From Papiliotrema nemorosa (Eukaryota; Basidiomycota; Tremellomycetes; Tremellales; Rhynchogastremaceae), in the NCBI GenBank assembly GCA_032158125.1, contig JASKOT010000038.1, positions 62,001 to 126,000 on the forward strand: 64,000 nucleotides of DNA. The letters are read 5' to 3'. Shown here one piece after another: positions 33,804 to 44,041 of this stretch; within the stretch, counting starts at the first letter, position 1, and each line of letters starts with the position of its first letter. Both the position numbers and the translations under genes were made by a program. Under the pieces are notes generated by a model. That model worked only from the letters and a program-made list of their open reading frames with translations, was not told the origin of the DNA and searched no databases.

Positions 33804-35437
33804 TCACGTCGCCTTGCCAACCCATATCTCCACCACTCCCTCTTCCTCACTCCCCTGTATCTCATCCACCTTGTCCATGCTTATCCCTGAATTCCCGAGT
33901 AAGCCCCACAGTTCCCTTTCCGCTATATCTCGCTGTTTATATGCCAATATCAAAGGCGGTCGATCACCCGATGCAGGCTTGAGCAGGTTCACCAGAGTTG
34001 AATGGAGACAGGGGAATGAAGCGGTGTTGTAAGTTACATCCGCAGCACTAGGATGAGCATACGAAGTAGCAATGTCGGGTGAGGAGCACACATACATGAT
34101 GAGGTCCGGCCAGGGGCCGTCTACCCATGATGGAAGATCTTGCTCCCAGTCCAATACTTTCGCTCGGACAGAGCGCGTGTCGGAGGTAGCTGAGGAGTTG
34201 AGAGCCAGATTCTCATCCATCAACTCGATGGCTGATTCTACATCGATTCAGCAGGCTTCAGATGGGAGTCTAAAGACTCACCCAAATCCGTAGCGGTGAT
34301 TTCGACGGACCGTTCTGAAGTCGTCCGTCTTAGTGCTAAGTCCAGCGCGATGGACACCAAGCCTGTCCCGCTTCCTTCCTGTCAGATGTACCCAGACCGA
34401 CGAATGCGTAGGTGAACATACCAATTTCGACCACCTTCAGGTCCTCTTTCCCTTGCAAGAGTTTGATGATTCGCCTCGCCTTGGCATTGTGGTGATCCGT
34501 ATTGAGGTATTTCCAAAACCACCCAGACAAGGCTAACCCCGAGTCCCATATCTTCTGCAGAGCATATCAGTCCCGCCTAGTGAAACGCATGTCCAGGTCA
34601 GAGGGTCGACATGATGTATGCTCACCTTGTCCAAGTCGAAACTAGTCTGTTCGACAATTTTCAGACTCCCCTGATCGTCCTTCGGACCAAGCTTCCACTC
34701 CCTCAGGATTCTCCCTTGCTTCTTACCCTCCTCCGAAACACTCGAGCCCCCACTTGTAGCCTTTCCTTTGCCTTTTGAATCCCCCTTTTTGCTCTTGTGC
34801 GACTCTGCACCCACTCCTCTGACCTTTCCTCCGTTTCCGTTTAAAGCGGTAGAAGGTTCCCCTCTGACCAGCGAGATACCTTCGCTCCAGACGGGTATGA
34901 TCCCAGGTTTGTCGTCCACATATTGGGTCAAAAGCGGAGTTGAGAGTGCACCGATGTGAAGACCTATTCTCCAGCTCTCTCCAGGTTTGGCGGAAAGAGG
35001 AAGAGGGATGGAGATGGGTTTGTATGTGCTTTCCGGTGGGTTCCAGGTGAGAACCTCAGGTCCGGCGATAGGTCGATCGATAAAGGGCGATATACGCTGC
35101 CACGAGTAAGATATGTCACGTTGTTCGAATAGAAGTCTATGTATCAGCTCTTGAACCATGAACTTGACCGGTCGGGGTTGAAGTAGAATAGGGCGATGGT
35201 GGAATGATTGATGACTTGCTCAGTACGGAGGTCATTTGCGATCTGAGGCGTGATTGTGATACTTCCAGAAGATATGGGGGTCGATACTGGCGGCGGACGA
35301 AGGAAGGACGAGTACCAATACATGGCCAGCCAATGCTTTGAAGGTCGGATGCTAGGGTGGACTGGAGTGAATTTTGGGAATCCGAGGCGTGTTTCAGAAT
35401 TTGAGCCGCTATCAAAAGTGGCAGATGATCTACCCAT
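33804..35437 (-). CDS. Protein-lysine methyltransferase, METTL21/Methyltransf_16 type
   Basis: A SAM-dependent methyltransferase, probably acting on protein lysine. The N-terminal half (WLAMYWYSSFLRPPP onward) is an extension with a Lys/Ser-rich low-complexity insert. The Rossmann core follows: SGLALSGWFWKYL, then VVEIG spliced to SGTGLVSIALDLALR (motif I), ATDL (motif II), ELMDENLALNSS, AKVLDWEQDLPSW and ADVTYNTASFPCL, the substrate-site region of this group (usually D-x-x-Y), with PLILAYKQRD after it. About six introns. The ATG at 35437 is the first true one; a longer frame upstream lacks an ATG. The N-terminal extension of 200 or more residues is larger than in METTL21D. The target protein is not predictable. 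Confidence 0.8.
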
Positions 35438-35748
35438 AGTCGACACTCTACCGTATCGTAATCTACGATGACGGGAGACAAGGCTCGGAGAAGTTGCTAG
35501 GCATGTGGCGGTCTCATGAAAGGATAGCTACGGGCGATTGAGGGGATTATCCTTTGATCGTGCAGCTAGAAGCGCTAGCTCGACAGGTCAGAGACATCTC
35601 GTTGCCGTACACCCTCTTTCTGTCTCGTTGTCTCTCTCGTCTATCCCACTTCGATCCAACCAATTCTTGCATTACACTGTCACCGCATTTCCCACTCACA
35701 ACAAGTCCCGCTCCCCACCCATATCATTGAGCATTCGACGGAACCCCC
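35438..35748. promoter_or_regulatory. Shared divergent promoter region
   Basis: These 311 bp lie between the methyltransferase start on the minus strand and the intron-rich unknown gene on the plus strand. The right half is C/T-rich (CTCTTTCTGTCTCG and similar), typical of leaders here. No other feature was seen. Confidence 0.45.
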
Positions 35749-37544
35749 ATGAGTCAGACAATGTCCTCGAATATGGGCAGTGGGACGACTGCCGCCACTA
35801 TCCCGCCTAGCGGGGTCGTCGGGACTCTCAGACTTGTCGGTTGTGAGTGATTGCAGATGGAGACCGATAGCAACTACTGAATTATCAGCTGACATGCCCA
35901 CAACCAGCAACAACGGCAACAACTCCACAATCCCGAGCGTCCCTTTCCACATGGATGAATCGACGAGGAATATGCTCTCGACAGCTGCGGATTCGACGGT
36001 CAAATCTCAGGTCGTGCCGGAGACCAACAACACAGAAGACATCCAGTATCAATGTCCCTGACCCCGGTAGCCCACTTCCGAAGCTAGCCAAGAGTGCAAC
36101 GAGCAAGTACAAATCAAGAAAGACCGCTCAATCTCGACCGGAATTGGACTCGGGTATAAAGGTCTTGGGAGCGCGAAAGGTCCAGATTACTGATGTGAGA
36201 CATAAAGTCTCCTATTGTGGGCCACACTGATGAGATAGGATAACCCGGAATGGGCTTCCAAAGCGGACACTGACAAATTTCTCGCTTCAGATCCCGGTAA
36301 GTAATGACTCTTTCGGACTCTCTGCTGTGTTGGCTCGGGCTTTGTGTGGGTTGACTTTCCGTAGACGCCATCTCGGTCACTTTCATGCGACACCTCAACA
36401 GTGAGTCGGTAACCTGAAAGAGTTCACCGCAACTAGTACAGCTAACACTCAGCGGTGGGAAATCAATACGACCATCTCAAGCATGAATATGAGACACTGA
36501 CAAAGAGTGAGTCGGGAATCTTGCCCATTCATATGGTCCCACCCTCGATCGATAATACCAGTCAACGAGACACCTCTCACTGATGCAACAGTGGGAATAC
36601 CAGCACCAAGTCTGCCCGAGACGGTCACCTTTACTTATGATGGCGAAGAGTACACGATCGATCCGAAAACCCGAAAAGGGGTCTTGAACGCCATGACCTC
36701 GTTGAGTGGATTGGGTTTGCAGCAAGCCGAAATTGCACACGATATGCTGCCGGAAGAAATCCCAGACATGATCGTCTTGTCCAATCTCCCTCGAACAGAG
36801 GAAGTCGGCGCGAGAGTTTTGAAGGCGACTGATCCGGATACGAATTTGCCGCTCAGCAAATTCACTTTTGGCGAGAAGAGTGCGATTTGGAAGATTGGAG
36901 ATTCATTGGTCCCTGTTTTCCGACTCAAGGTGAGTGACTCAGATGCTTCTAACCACTTTCAGTTTGCCATGGGTATCGGCGACGACGACGTCTTGGCTTG
37001 ATAGACACGCGCTGACGGTGTAGGAAACTTGCGAAGGAGGTTATGGTACCGACCGGACGGATGACGATCGAATGCTCTTTCATCTACTCTCCTCAGCTAA
37101 GAGCAAAAGTTGGCGAAGTAAGTCCACCCCCGCGCTCCCACTAGAGGACTCTCTTGCTTGACGACTGCTCGCACTGATATTGCAGGGCCGTTGGTGATTG
37201 GCCACGGGAATGATCTTGCCGAGAGGACCAGGAAGTTTGGAGTTCGACACCGAGAGAATACTGGTGCCTCGACGAAATGGATCGATTACCTCGACAATGG
37301 CGAATCGCGCTCGTTCGATGTGGTTCTGCCCGAACAGACCAGTCTCGACCCGAGATTCGCAGGACGACGAGCCGAGATCGATACCATGGTCTCGGACATG
37401 AAGAGCAAACTCGACATGTACAGGGATACAGTTCCGATCACTTTGCGGATGGCTCCGGATTCCGATGCGCACACGACGCCACACACGATCCTGGGCGGCG
37501 GAACTACTGCTGCTACAGTCAGCACAGGGACCACGGCAGTTTAG
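35749..37544 (+). CDS. Unknown intron-rich protein, about 400 aa
   Basis: I do not recognise the family. Hand joining of roughly ten exons gives a continuous frame: a Ser/Thr-rich start (MSQTMSSNMGSG), a Lys-rich disordered segment, then several very small exons coding DNPEWASKADTDKFLASD, DAISVTFMRHLN and VGNQYDHLKHEYETLTK. These are followed by a longer block (PETVTFTYDGEEYTID; LPEEIPDMIVLSNLPRTEE; SAIWKIGDSLVPVFRLK), a Cys-containing linker ETCEGGYGTDRTDDD, and a C-terminal part with WIDYLDNGESRSFDVVL. Some exons are only 35-55 nt long. The join near 36000 (37-nt intron) is the least certain. No signal peptide or membrane helix. Confidence 0.65.
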
Positions 37545-37772
37545 CCGCCTGCTGGTGAAGATACTTTGAGCAGAACTTATAGGGGGGAGAATATCAGTGA
37601 GATCAGTCGGGCGCAAAAGATTGGAGTGAAATATCGAAGTCCATGTGCGATGAGATGCATGATGCCAGCAGCCCAAACTGGCGCAGGTTCTATATCTTCG
37701 TCCATGATTTCCGTTAATGCAATTTTGGGCTTTCGTGTACACAGGAGACGAAGGCATTGGATCTTTTGGAGC

Positions 37773-38384
37773 CTATGCTTGAGGGGCGGGCCGGATCGAG
37801 ATCTCCTCGTCTCTAGCTTCTGCCTTCCACCTGGATAAGTAAGCCGTCTGACCCAGCATCTGATCGGAGATGGCAGGGAGAAAAGACGTCGTAGACTCAC
37901 CTTCGTTTGATTACTGAATAACACTGGCGACAGATATGGTGAGTCAGGTGGGGTGCTCCGCAAGCTTCACAGACTGCAATATCTACATCGTTAGCCATGT
38001 TACACGATCTATGCCTCTTTTTGGGGAATGGGTCTCGTGATTGGATGACCAGATAGAGGGATTCAGCGTGTACTAACTCGTTCTGTTTTTCAACCATCGA
38101 TGCACCATCCCCTTTCCTCGATGCGCTCTGGAAGTCTTCTTCTTTGGCGGTGTACCCAGTAAGATAGGAGGGAAGAGCTCCAACAGACCCGAGATGGAAG
38201 GAATGAGGTTGACCCATGATTTCTGGTGTGTTTGCGTGGATTGAAGGGGGAGAGCAGTGGAAGATGAGGGTTCGCAAGGGATAGACCAGGATGGGCGGAG
38301 GATCTGGGTAAAGGCGGTGAGAGATGGAGCGAGGGAGCTGAGCAGGGCCGGTCTTGCGACCGAGTGTGAGAGAGCGATGGCCAT
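37773..38384 (-). CDS. MRPL32: Mitochondrial large-subunit ribosomal protein bL32m
   Basis: A component of the mitochondrial 54S ribosomal subunit. Exon 1 starts MAIALSHSVARPALLSSLAP, a basic/hydrophobic presequence rich in Ser, and runs to SGLLELFPPILLGTPPKKKTS, the L32 core start. Splicing from GTTAGT to ATTGCAG gives ICEACGAPHLTHHICRQCY, the CxxC...CxxC zinc site. A last exon adds IKRRWKAEARDEEISIRP before TAG at 37773. In yeast the presequence is removed by the m-AAA protease, which controls ribosome assembly. The N-terminal extension here is of comparable size. All joins keep frame and the call is secure. Confidence 0.9.
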
Positions 38385-38518
38385 CGTTGAAAGGTTTGAG
38401 CAAGTCACGGTATAGGTCTAAATGTCGAGGTGGTCGTCGGTCGCATCGAAATCTCGAAGCGAAAAGCGGAATCAAATTTCGACAGCACTCCTAACTCATA
38501 ATGGCCGCATCTATGTAT

Positions 38519-39588
38519 CTAGGTCGACTCGCTCTCGAGCAGGTCATCTATAAAATCTGCAAAAGTATCATACACAGCATCAGGCTGCTCCGCATCTTCG
38601 ACACCAGGTCGATATTTGCCTGTCCTCACTGTTCATCAGTGCCGCTCGGGGTCCGACTGACCTAGGATCCGCTTTAGTCCAAGTTCTTTCGCACCGTCCC
38701 CAAGATCATTATTCACATCATCTCCTACCACTCCGATGTCCCCATCAAGCTTCCCGTGAATCTCTTTCATCCTATCTAAAGCCAGCTGAAAGAATGGTTT
38801 GGTCGGTTTCCCCACTAGTTCTGCTTGAACCCCGCTTGCCGTCTCGAGGGCGCGTACAAAGGGGCCTATACCCAGCGACAAGCCAGCCGGGAGGTCGTCC
38901 GTCTCTGGGCTTTGCTGAAATAGGGAAGCATGAGGTGCGATGAGCGAGACCTGCTTTGAGGTTCCTGACGACTCTATGTAGTTGCCCTCTTTCGAGATGG
39001 GTTCACCCTTGAGGACTCGGAAGGCCTCGTTGAGAGGATCATAAGACAGGCTAGGAGGGTGTAGACCGAGGATGACCGTGTCGTATACTCCAGTCGCGCT
39101 TGTATCAAGCAATCCAGCAAACTCTTCTTGAGCTGAAGGGGACAGTAAGAAGTAAGGTCTGAACATAAGCGGTCACAGTACATGTATCACTTATCACCAC
39201 GGTTCACCTGAGTTTGCGTTGTTCTACAATCGCACGACAGGCTCCAAGGGAAGTCAAAAGTTCTCGATCTCTCACTTCGAATCCCATTTCGCGCAATTTG
39301 CTCAGCAAATGCTTGGTCGATTCCTTTGTCGAGTTCGAGCTGCCACAATTAGCACGGCGATCCTGCTCGCAGATCTGATCCCACCAGAAAATAAAAGGCA
39401 GTCGAGACGCTCTGAGTCTCTGAAGAGCTTCTACCGCTCTCGGCGTAGTAGATGAGCCGGTATGTAGAGTACCATTGAGGTCGATAAGCAACCCTCGAAT
39501 ATTCAACCGCCTATGACGGTCAGTGTTCAGCTTGGTCAGGCAAGACATGTTCATACTTTGCCATGCTTGTCTTCGCTTCATCAGCCAT
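38519..39588 (-). CDS. HAD-superfamily phosphatase, HDHD2/LHPP type
   Basis: A predicted Mg-dependent phosphatase of the class II HAD group. Exon 1 codes MADEAKTSMAK and joins to RLNIRGLLIDLNGTLHTG, where motif I is DLNGT (nucleophile Asp). SNSTKES gives motif II, MGFEVRDRELLTSLGACRA follows, and the cap domain includes VILGLHPPSLSYDPLNEAFR. GIGPFVRALE and VGKPTKPFFQLAL carry the motif III lysine, and GVVGDDVNNDL is motif IV. The C-terminus TGKYRPG is the usual family ending. Length is about 300 aa, slightly longer than HDHD2. Four introns. Human relatives act on phosphohistidine, phospholysine or pyrophosphate; the substrate here is unknown. Confidence 0.87.
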
Positions 39589-39785
39589 CTATAACGCATC
39601 AGCTAGACTGCCACGCTGTGATCAGGGTGAAGATATCACAGGCAGATCTGAGTAGAGCTGGAGCATCTAACCGGGTGCCCGCCTGGTGGAAAGTGATGAC
39701 GCCATCACCTGATCTGCAGACGTCCGACTTGTTTCAACCTATCTACTATGAGATCGATCGCACTACACCGTATCCAGCGTGCAAG

Positions 39786-40744
39786 ATGTCGGTCGCGGTG
39801 ATACAAGGAGCATCCGGAGGACTTGGGTTGAACCTCACCCGTCATATTCTCGCCAACACATCCCTGAAAGTCTACGCGCTCACTCATCGAGCCTCTTCCG
39901 ACGTCCAGGAACGGATCCTTGCCAACGCGCCGTCCGGAATCTCTGAAAGGCTGTCAGTGGTTGGCGAAGTGGATGTCAGGGAGGAAAATGGACTGGAGAA
40001 AGTGGCGGGTACCATCAAGCAGCGGGATGGGAAGGGATCTGTGCGATTGGTAGCGTGTCTAGCTGGCATCGTAGGTGCTATGGCTGCCTAAACATATGTG
40101 CACTAAGAGCAGCTGCACCCAGAGAAAAGTCTCTCAGCCATCAGTCCGAAAGACGCTCTCGACACTTTTGCCATCAATACCCTGGGACACCTATTGACTT
40201 ACAAGCACCTCGTTCCGCTCATTCCGACCAAGAAGGAAATGAGCAAACTTAGCGAGGCATGGTGGGAAGAAGGCGATCCGGCGAAAGGTCTCGTGGGGAA
40301 GGATAAGAGCTTGTGCTTCTCGTTAAGCGCAAGAGTGGGGAGTATCAAAGATAATGAGAAGGGTGGATGGTATTCTTATCGATCGTAAGTTGGGCGTCAT
40401 ACCTCGGCGACGAGTGGGGCTCATGTCTAGGTCGAAGGCGGCTCTCAACCAAATCATACGCACACTGGACCACGAGGTAGGGGACAGCACCTTTCAGCTG
40501 CACGACTGACGGATAGTTGACGAACAAGAGCTCGTCTGCCATCGCAGTCGGATACCACCCAGGGACAGTCCTCACAGAGTTCACCCGCCCGGTCATAGGT
40601 GACAAACCGGAGGATATCGCCAAAGGGGTGCTCAATGTCGATACTGCGATTCTGAAGATGACAGAAGTCATGACCCAATCGACTACTTCAGATGGGTGGA
40701 GAGGAAAATGTTGGGATTGGAAGGGCGAGAGGGTCGAGTGGTAG
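39786..40744 (+). CDS. Short-chain dehydrogenase, C-factor-like
   Basis: A predicted NAD(P)-binding oxidoreductase of about 250 aa. Exon 1 starts MSVAVIQGASGGLGLNL, the TGxxxGxG-type site with Gln in place of Thr. DTFAINTLGHLLTYKHL contains the conserved Asn of helix 4. A Ser-containing strand (SLSARVGSIKDN) and the catalytic Tyr-x3-Lys (YRSSK, built across an intron) follow, then VGYHPGTVLTEFTRP. The C-terminus ends CWDWKGERVEW, close to bacterial C-factor and the CsgA-like SDRs. An upstream in-frame ATG at 39696 would add 30 residues with no known counterpart. The gene is head-to-head with the HAD phosphatase about 200 bp away. Substrate unknown. Confidence 0.85.
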
Positions 40745-40912
40745 CACCTCAAGGAGGCGCGGTCTACCGTCGGGCTTCGGGGATTACCTACGACCTTTCA
40801 ACGTCCGGTTATTGACAAGAAATAGCTGAAAATTCAAGCCAAGTATAATTATGGTGGTCTCTGTGGTTTCATGACAAGCTCTGTATTACTCAAATGCAAC
40901 GATCTAGCAAGA

Positions 40913-41525
40913 TCAGAGCTTCTCTATGAACTCCTTGATCTTTGGCTCGGGCTGCATTCCGACTGGTTGTATCAGCTCTGGAAAGCAAGGATATCGGGAC
41001 AGACAACGACGCACTGAATTTATCCTTGGGCTTGCCATTCTTAAACCCAATTACGAACGGAACAGCCGAGACCTAATTGATTAGTCACCTTGCCCGGCAT
41101 GAACTGCGTACTCACCTTGTACTCCCCGGCAAGCTCTGGCTGCTCGTCAACATCCACAACTACCAGATCGTTGCCTGTTCCAGGTCCTGTGAGACGCTGT
41201 AAAACCGGACCAAGGATTCGACAGGGCTGACACCAACTATTCGTCAGCTACCTCGAGATATGCAAGATTGGACCTACGTCGCGGTGAACTGAACCAAGAC
41301 CTTCTTCGAATTGTTTCCTATAGCCTTCTCGAACGCCTGCCATATAAGCATCATGCACGATGGCAAGTGATACCGTGTCTGGGACGTGATGGAGATGAGA
41401 TGACTCACGGCTCGATCAGAATTGAGAAAATGATCTCGGGCGATTCGGGTGGTGTGGAAGGATCTAAACGATGCTGAGGCTCCGACGTTGCTAAGAGCTC
41501 GGGCAGTGGAGCTGAATCGTGACAT
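40913..41525 (-). CDS. Thioredoxin, probably mitochondrial, with CQPC active site
   Basis: A small thiol-disulphide oxidoreductase. An N-terminal stretch rich in Ser, Arg and Ala (MSRFSSTARALSNVG, FRSFHTTRIARD) has the look of a mitochondrial presequence. The thioredoxin fold follows: AFEKAIGNNSKKVLVQFTAT, WCQPC, VVVDVDEQPELAGEYKV, the cis-Pro loop SAVPFVIGFKNGK, and a final helix KIKEFIEKL. Five exons join in frame; the active site is created at an exon junction (AC/T, then TGG TGT CAG CCC TGT). The usual Gly of WCGPC is replaced by Gln. It lies 147 bp downstream of the amine oxidase on the same strand. Confidence 0.88.
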
Positions 41526-41672
41526 ATTGAGAAGAAGCGAGACAAAGTGTAGAGACGAGATGCATTCTCGAAATGTTGAATGTGGTGGTGGATCACGGAA
41601 AGTGGAGGTTGGCATCTGCCGCCAGGGCAGAATTCACCTATACCAGGCAATGTGATGCATGTCAACGTAAAT

Positions 41673-43285
41673 CTAAGCATCTTCAAGAAGATTGAGCAAC
41701 CTCTCGACCCTCTCTGCTTCTCTGTATCCACTGATGACTGCTCCGGCGACACTACCCCGGTGCTCCATCTCCGTATGTTCACCCGCAAAACCTAGCTTTC
41801 CATCCCAGACCGGCCTACCGAGCTCCTTGAAATCCAACGGGCTCCTCTCCCCATTCTCAGAGATGATGGACGGTGTCGTTGTAGCTCCTTTCGACAACGG
41901 GTCCGTGAGCCAATTTGTCAATTCCGAACTCGATGGCTCGGGGACGTCTCCGCTGGGATTCAGACGAGAAACCAAGAACTCGTGGAATGCTCTGGCGACG
42001 TCTTTCGGATCGTGCTCGAGTAAAGCCGTAGCTGGCGTCTCGGAAAGATAAGTGAGAAGCGTGGGCGATGGGTCGGGCAAAGATGGACCGGCGAAATTGG
42101 CGGTGATCAAGGTGGAAGATTCGAAAATGTCCTTCAGCGAGGTGTTTTTCGTCACGGACGTGGTCAAAGTGGGGAGGAAAGTGTATGATCCGATCGAGTC
42201 AGCGTTTGGCCACCATGCCGAGGGGTATCGGAGCAACAGCTTCTCCAGTATCCCCACGTGTGTTCCAGCGATGATCTCTTGAAAATGCGCCGGTAGAGCT
42301 GGCTCGAAAGTGCTCGAGGGCAGAGTTTTCAGAACACCCAGGGGTATGGTGACGATTGCCGTCTTGGCAGTGTAAGTCGAGCCTTTGTCATCCGTAATCA
42401 TCACTCCCTCCTTGCCTTGTTGCACTTTGACAACATTGGTGCTGGTTCTGATTTCCGCTCCTTTACCCTTCGCGTCTTCGAAGACCTTGCCCACCAAAGC
42501 CTCATATCCTCCTTCTGGAGCAGCATCCGATCCACCAAACGAAGTTGTAGTTTCCCATCCTGCCCATCTCAACGATGCTTTCTCCAGCTTGAGACCGAGG
42601 GGCACCTCTAATGTTCGCGCGAGGGACGCGGCCAGATCTTTGGACGACGAAGCTTTGCCTGACGTCTGGACTGCTAGAGTCGGATCGGCAGGGTTCGTCT
42701 GGTTGACATCAGTCGATGGATCAGGTGACGTCGAGTCGGCGAAGAGAGGAGAATCGGCCGCCAGCAAAGCCGAGGCGAGAGAGGCGGAGGATGGTGGCGC
42801 TGGATGAGGTGTCTTCAATGCCCCCTGAGCAGTCGAGAGAGCTGCGCGTAAGGCCGAGGCCTTCTCGCTAGATAATGGTCCTGACTGTCAGTCGCAACAC
42901 GTGAGGATCGTCAAGTGACAATCACCATCTGGACCGTATATGACTCCCTCGGCGGCTTTGGGCAAATGGGCCGTCTAGGTGGTAAGCGTTGGCCAGGCGC
43001 AATACCGTGAGCGCTCACAACACCAAAGTCCTTGGCGATATGCTTGGCCGGATTGCCCTCCTTGTACCCATGGATCCAGCTACAACCCAGATCCACCTTG
43101 ACCTCGCCGTCTTGCCATGTTCTCGCTCGTCCACCTATCCTATCTCGGGCCTCGATGACCAATACCTTTCTTCCCTTTTTAGAGAGCTCACGAGCGGCCA
43201 CAGCTCCTGACCATCCTGCTCCAACGATGATGGTATCGTACGATGAGGCAGCACTGGACATGGCGCGTCGAAGAATGGTTTGCAT
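41673..43285 (-). CDS. FAD-dependent amine oxidase (polyamine oxidase-like)
   Basis: A flavoenzyme of the monoamine/polyamine oxidase family, producing an aldehyde, an amine and hydrogen peroxide. After MQTILRRAMSS, a possible short targeting peptide, comes the FAD-binding motif TIIVGAGWSGAVAARELSKKG. RDRIGGRARTW and DLGCSWIHGYKEGNP follow. A long middle exon gives EIRTSTNVVKVQQGKEG, TAKTAIVTIPLGVLKT and PAHFQEIIAGTHVGILEKLLLRYPSAWWP. The C-terminal FAD site is LGFAGEHTEMEHRGSVAGAVISGYREAERV. The 60-residue Ala/Ser/Asp-rich insert (about residues 120-170) looks disordered. Two or three introns near 42900-42990. The substrate could be spermine or a derivative; there is no clear peroxisomal signal at the C-terminus (ends LEDA). 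Confidence 0.88.
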
Positions 43286-44041
43286 AAGTCAAAGAGCACG
43301 ATCTTAGGCGGACCTTTGCTGGTATATAGGAGCATGGGGACCCCTGGGTAAATCACCGCGGGGATGCAAACCTCGGCCCGAAGCCGGAGGAATGCGATAA
43401 CAAGAGGATGCCACAGGGATGATGTGAGTCGGCGATATGAAGATCCTGTTTATAACGCCGAGATGAGGGGGACAGGGGGCGGTGGGATTCGCTAATCCGG
43501 CATGGCCCCCCGCGTCTGAACACGCTACCTCATCCACACACCCGAGCCATATCACCCCATATCTCGTCTCCCACATCTGCATCACCTCGACCCGCATAGT
43601 CTGACTATACCGTCAGTTATCTACCTCGCATCTGTGTTATTCACCTGCTCTATTCGGGAGTTATTGGTGGCACGAGCAGACGTGCTGGATAATCGATTGA
43701 CCGGAAGCGTCTATCGGTACGGAGAGGGGGGGGGGTTTTGCCACCCGGCACAGTGTTGTTTTCAATTTCGCGTGACGCCAACGGAAACCGAAGCAGCTGG
43801 GCCATCTCCTCCACATAGGCAGTCCACCGGTCCACTTTACCCAGGAAGACTACCTGCTTACGACCGCTCGAGCTGCGCAGAATCTAGTCAAGCAGCTGGT
43901 TCTCATCTTCTCGACTCTCTCGGCCAGTCGCTCGCAAGAGCAAGGGTGACGCCATACCTCATCTACTCGTCTCAGCGGACCTTCTCTCCCTAGTCGGCTC
44001 CGAAACGGAGTGAGGGAGGGAAGGAGGCTCTCTCGGAGAAT
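43286..44041. other. Divergent intergenic region between amine oxidase and ADA2
   Basis: Carries the promoters of both genes. A plus-strand 119-codon frame at 43634-43993 and overlapping minus frames have no recognisable content. There is a G-run near 43726-43735. No further feature was supported. Confidence 0.45.

Noticed and set aside
37577..37963. 128-codon frame at the 3' end of MRPL32
   Set aside because: Reads through an intron; the spliced MRPL32 ends at 37773 with a family-typical tail.
43634..43993. 119-codon frame upstream of ADA2
   Set aside because: No family resemblance; it lies in a divergent promoter region and is not joined in frame to ADA2 exon 1.
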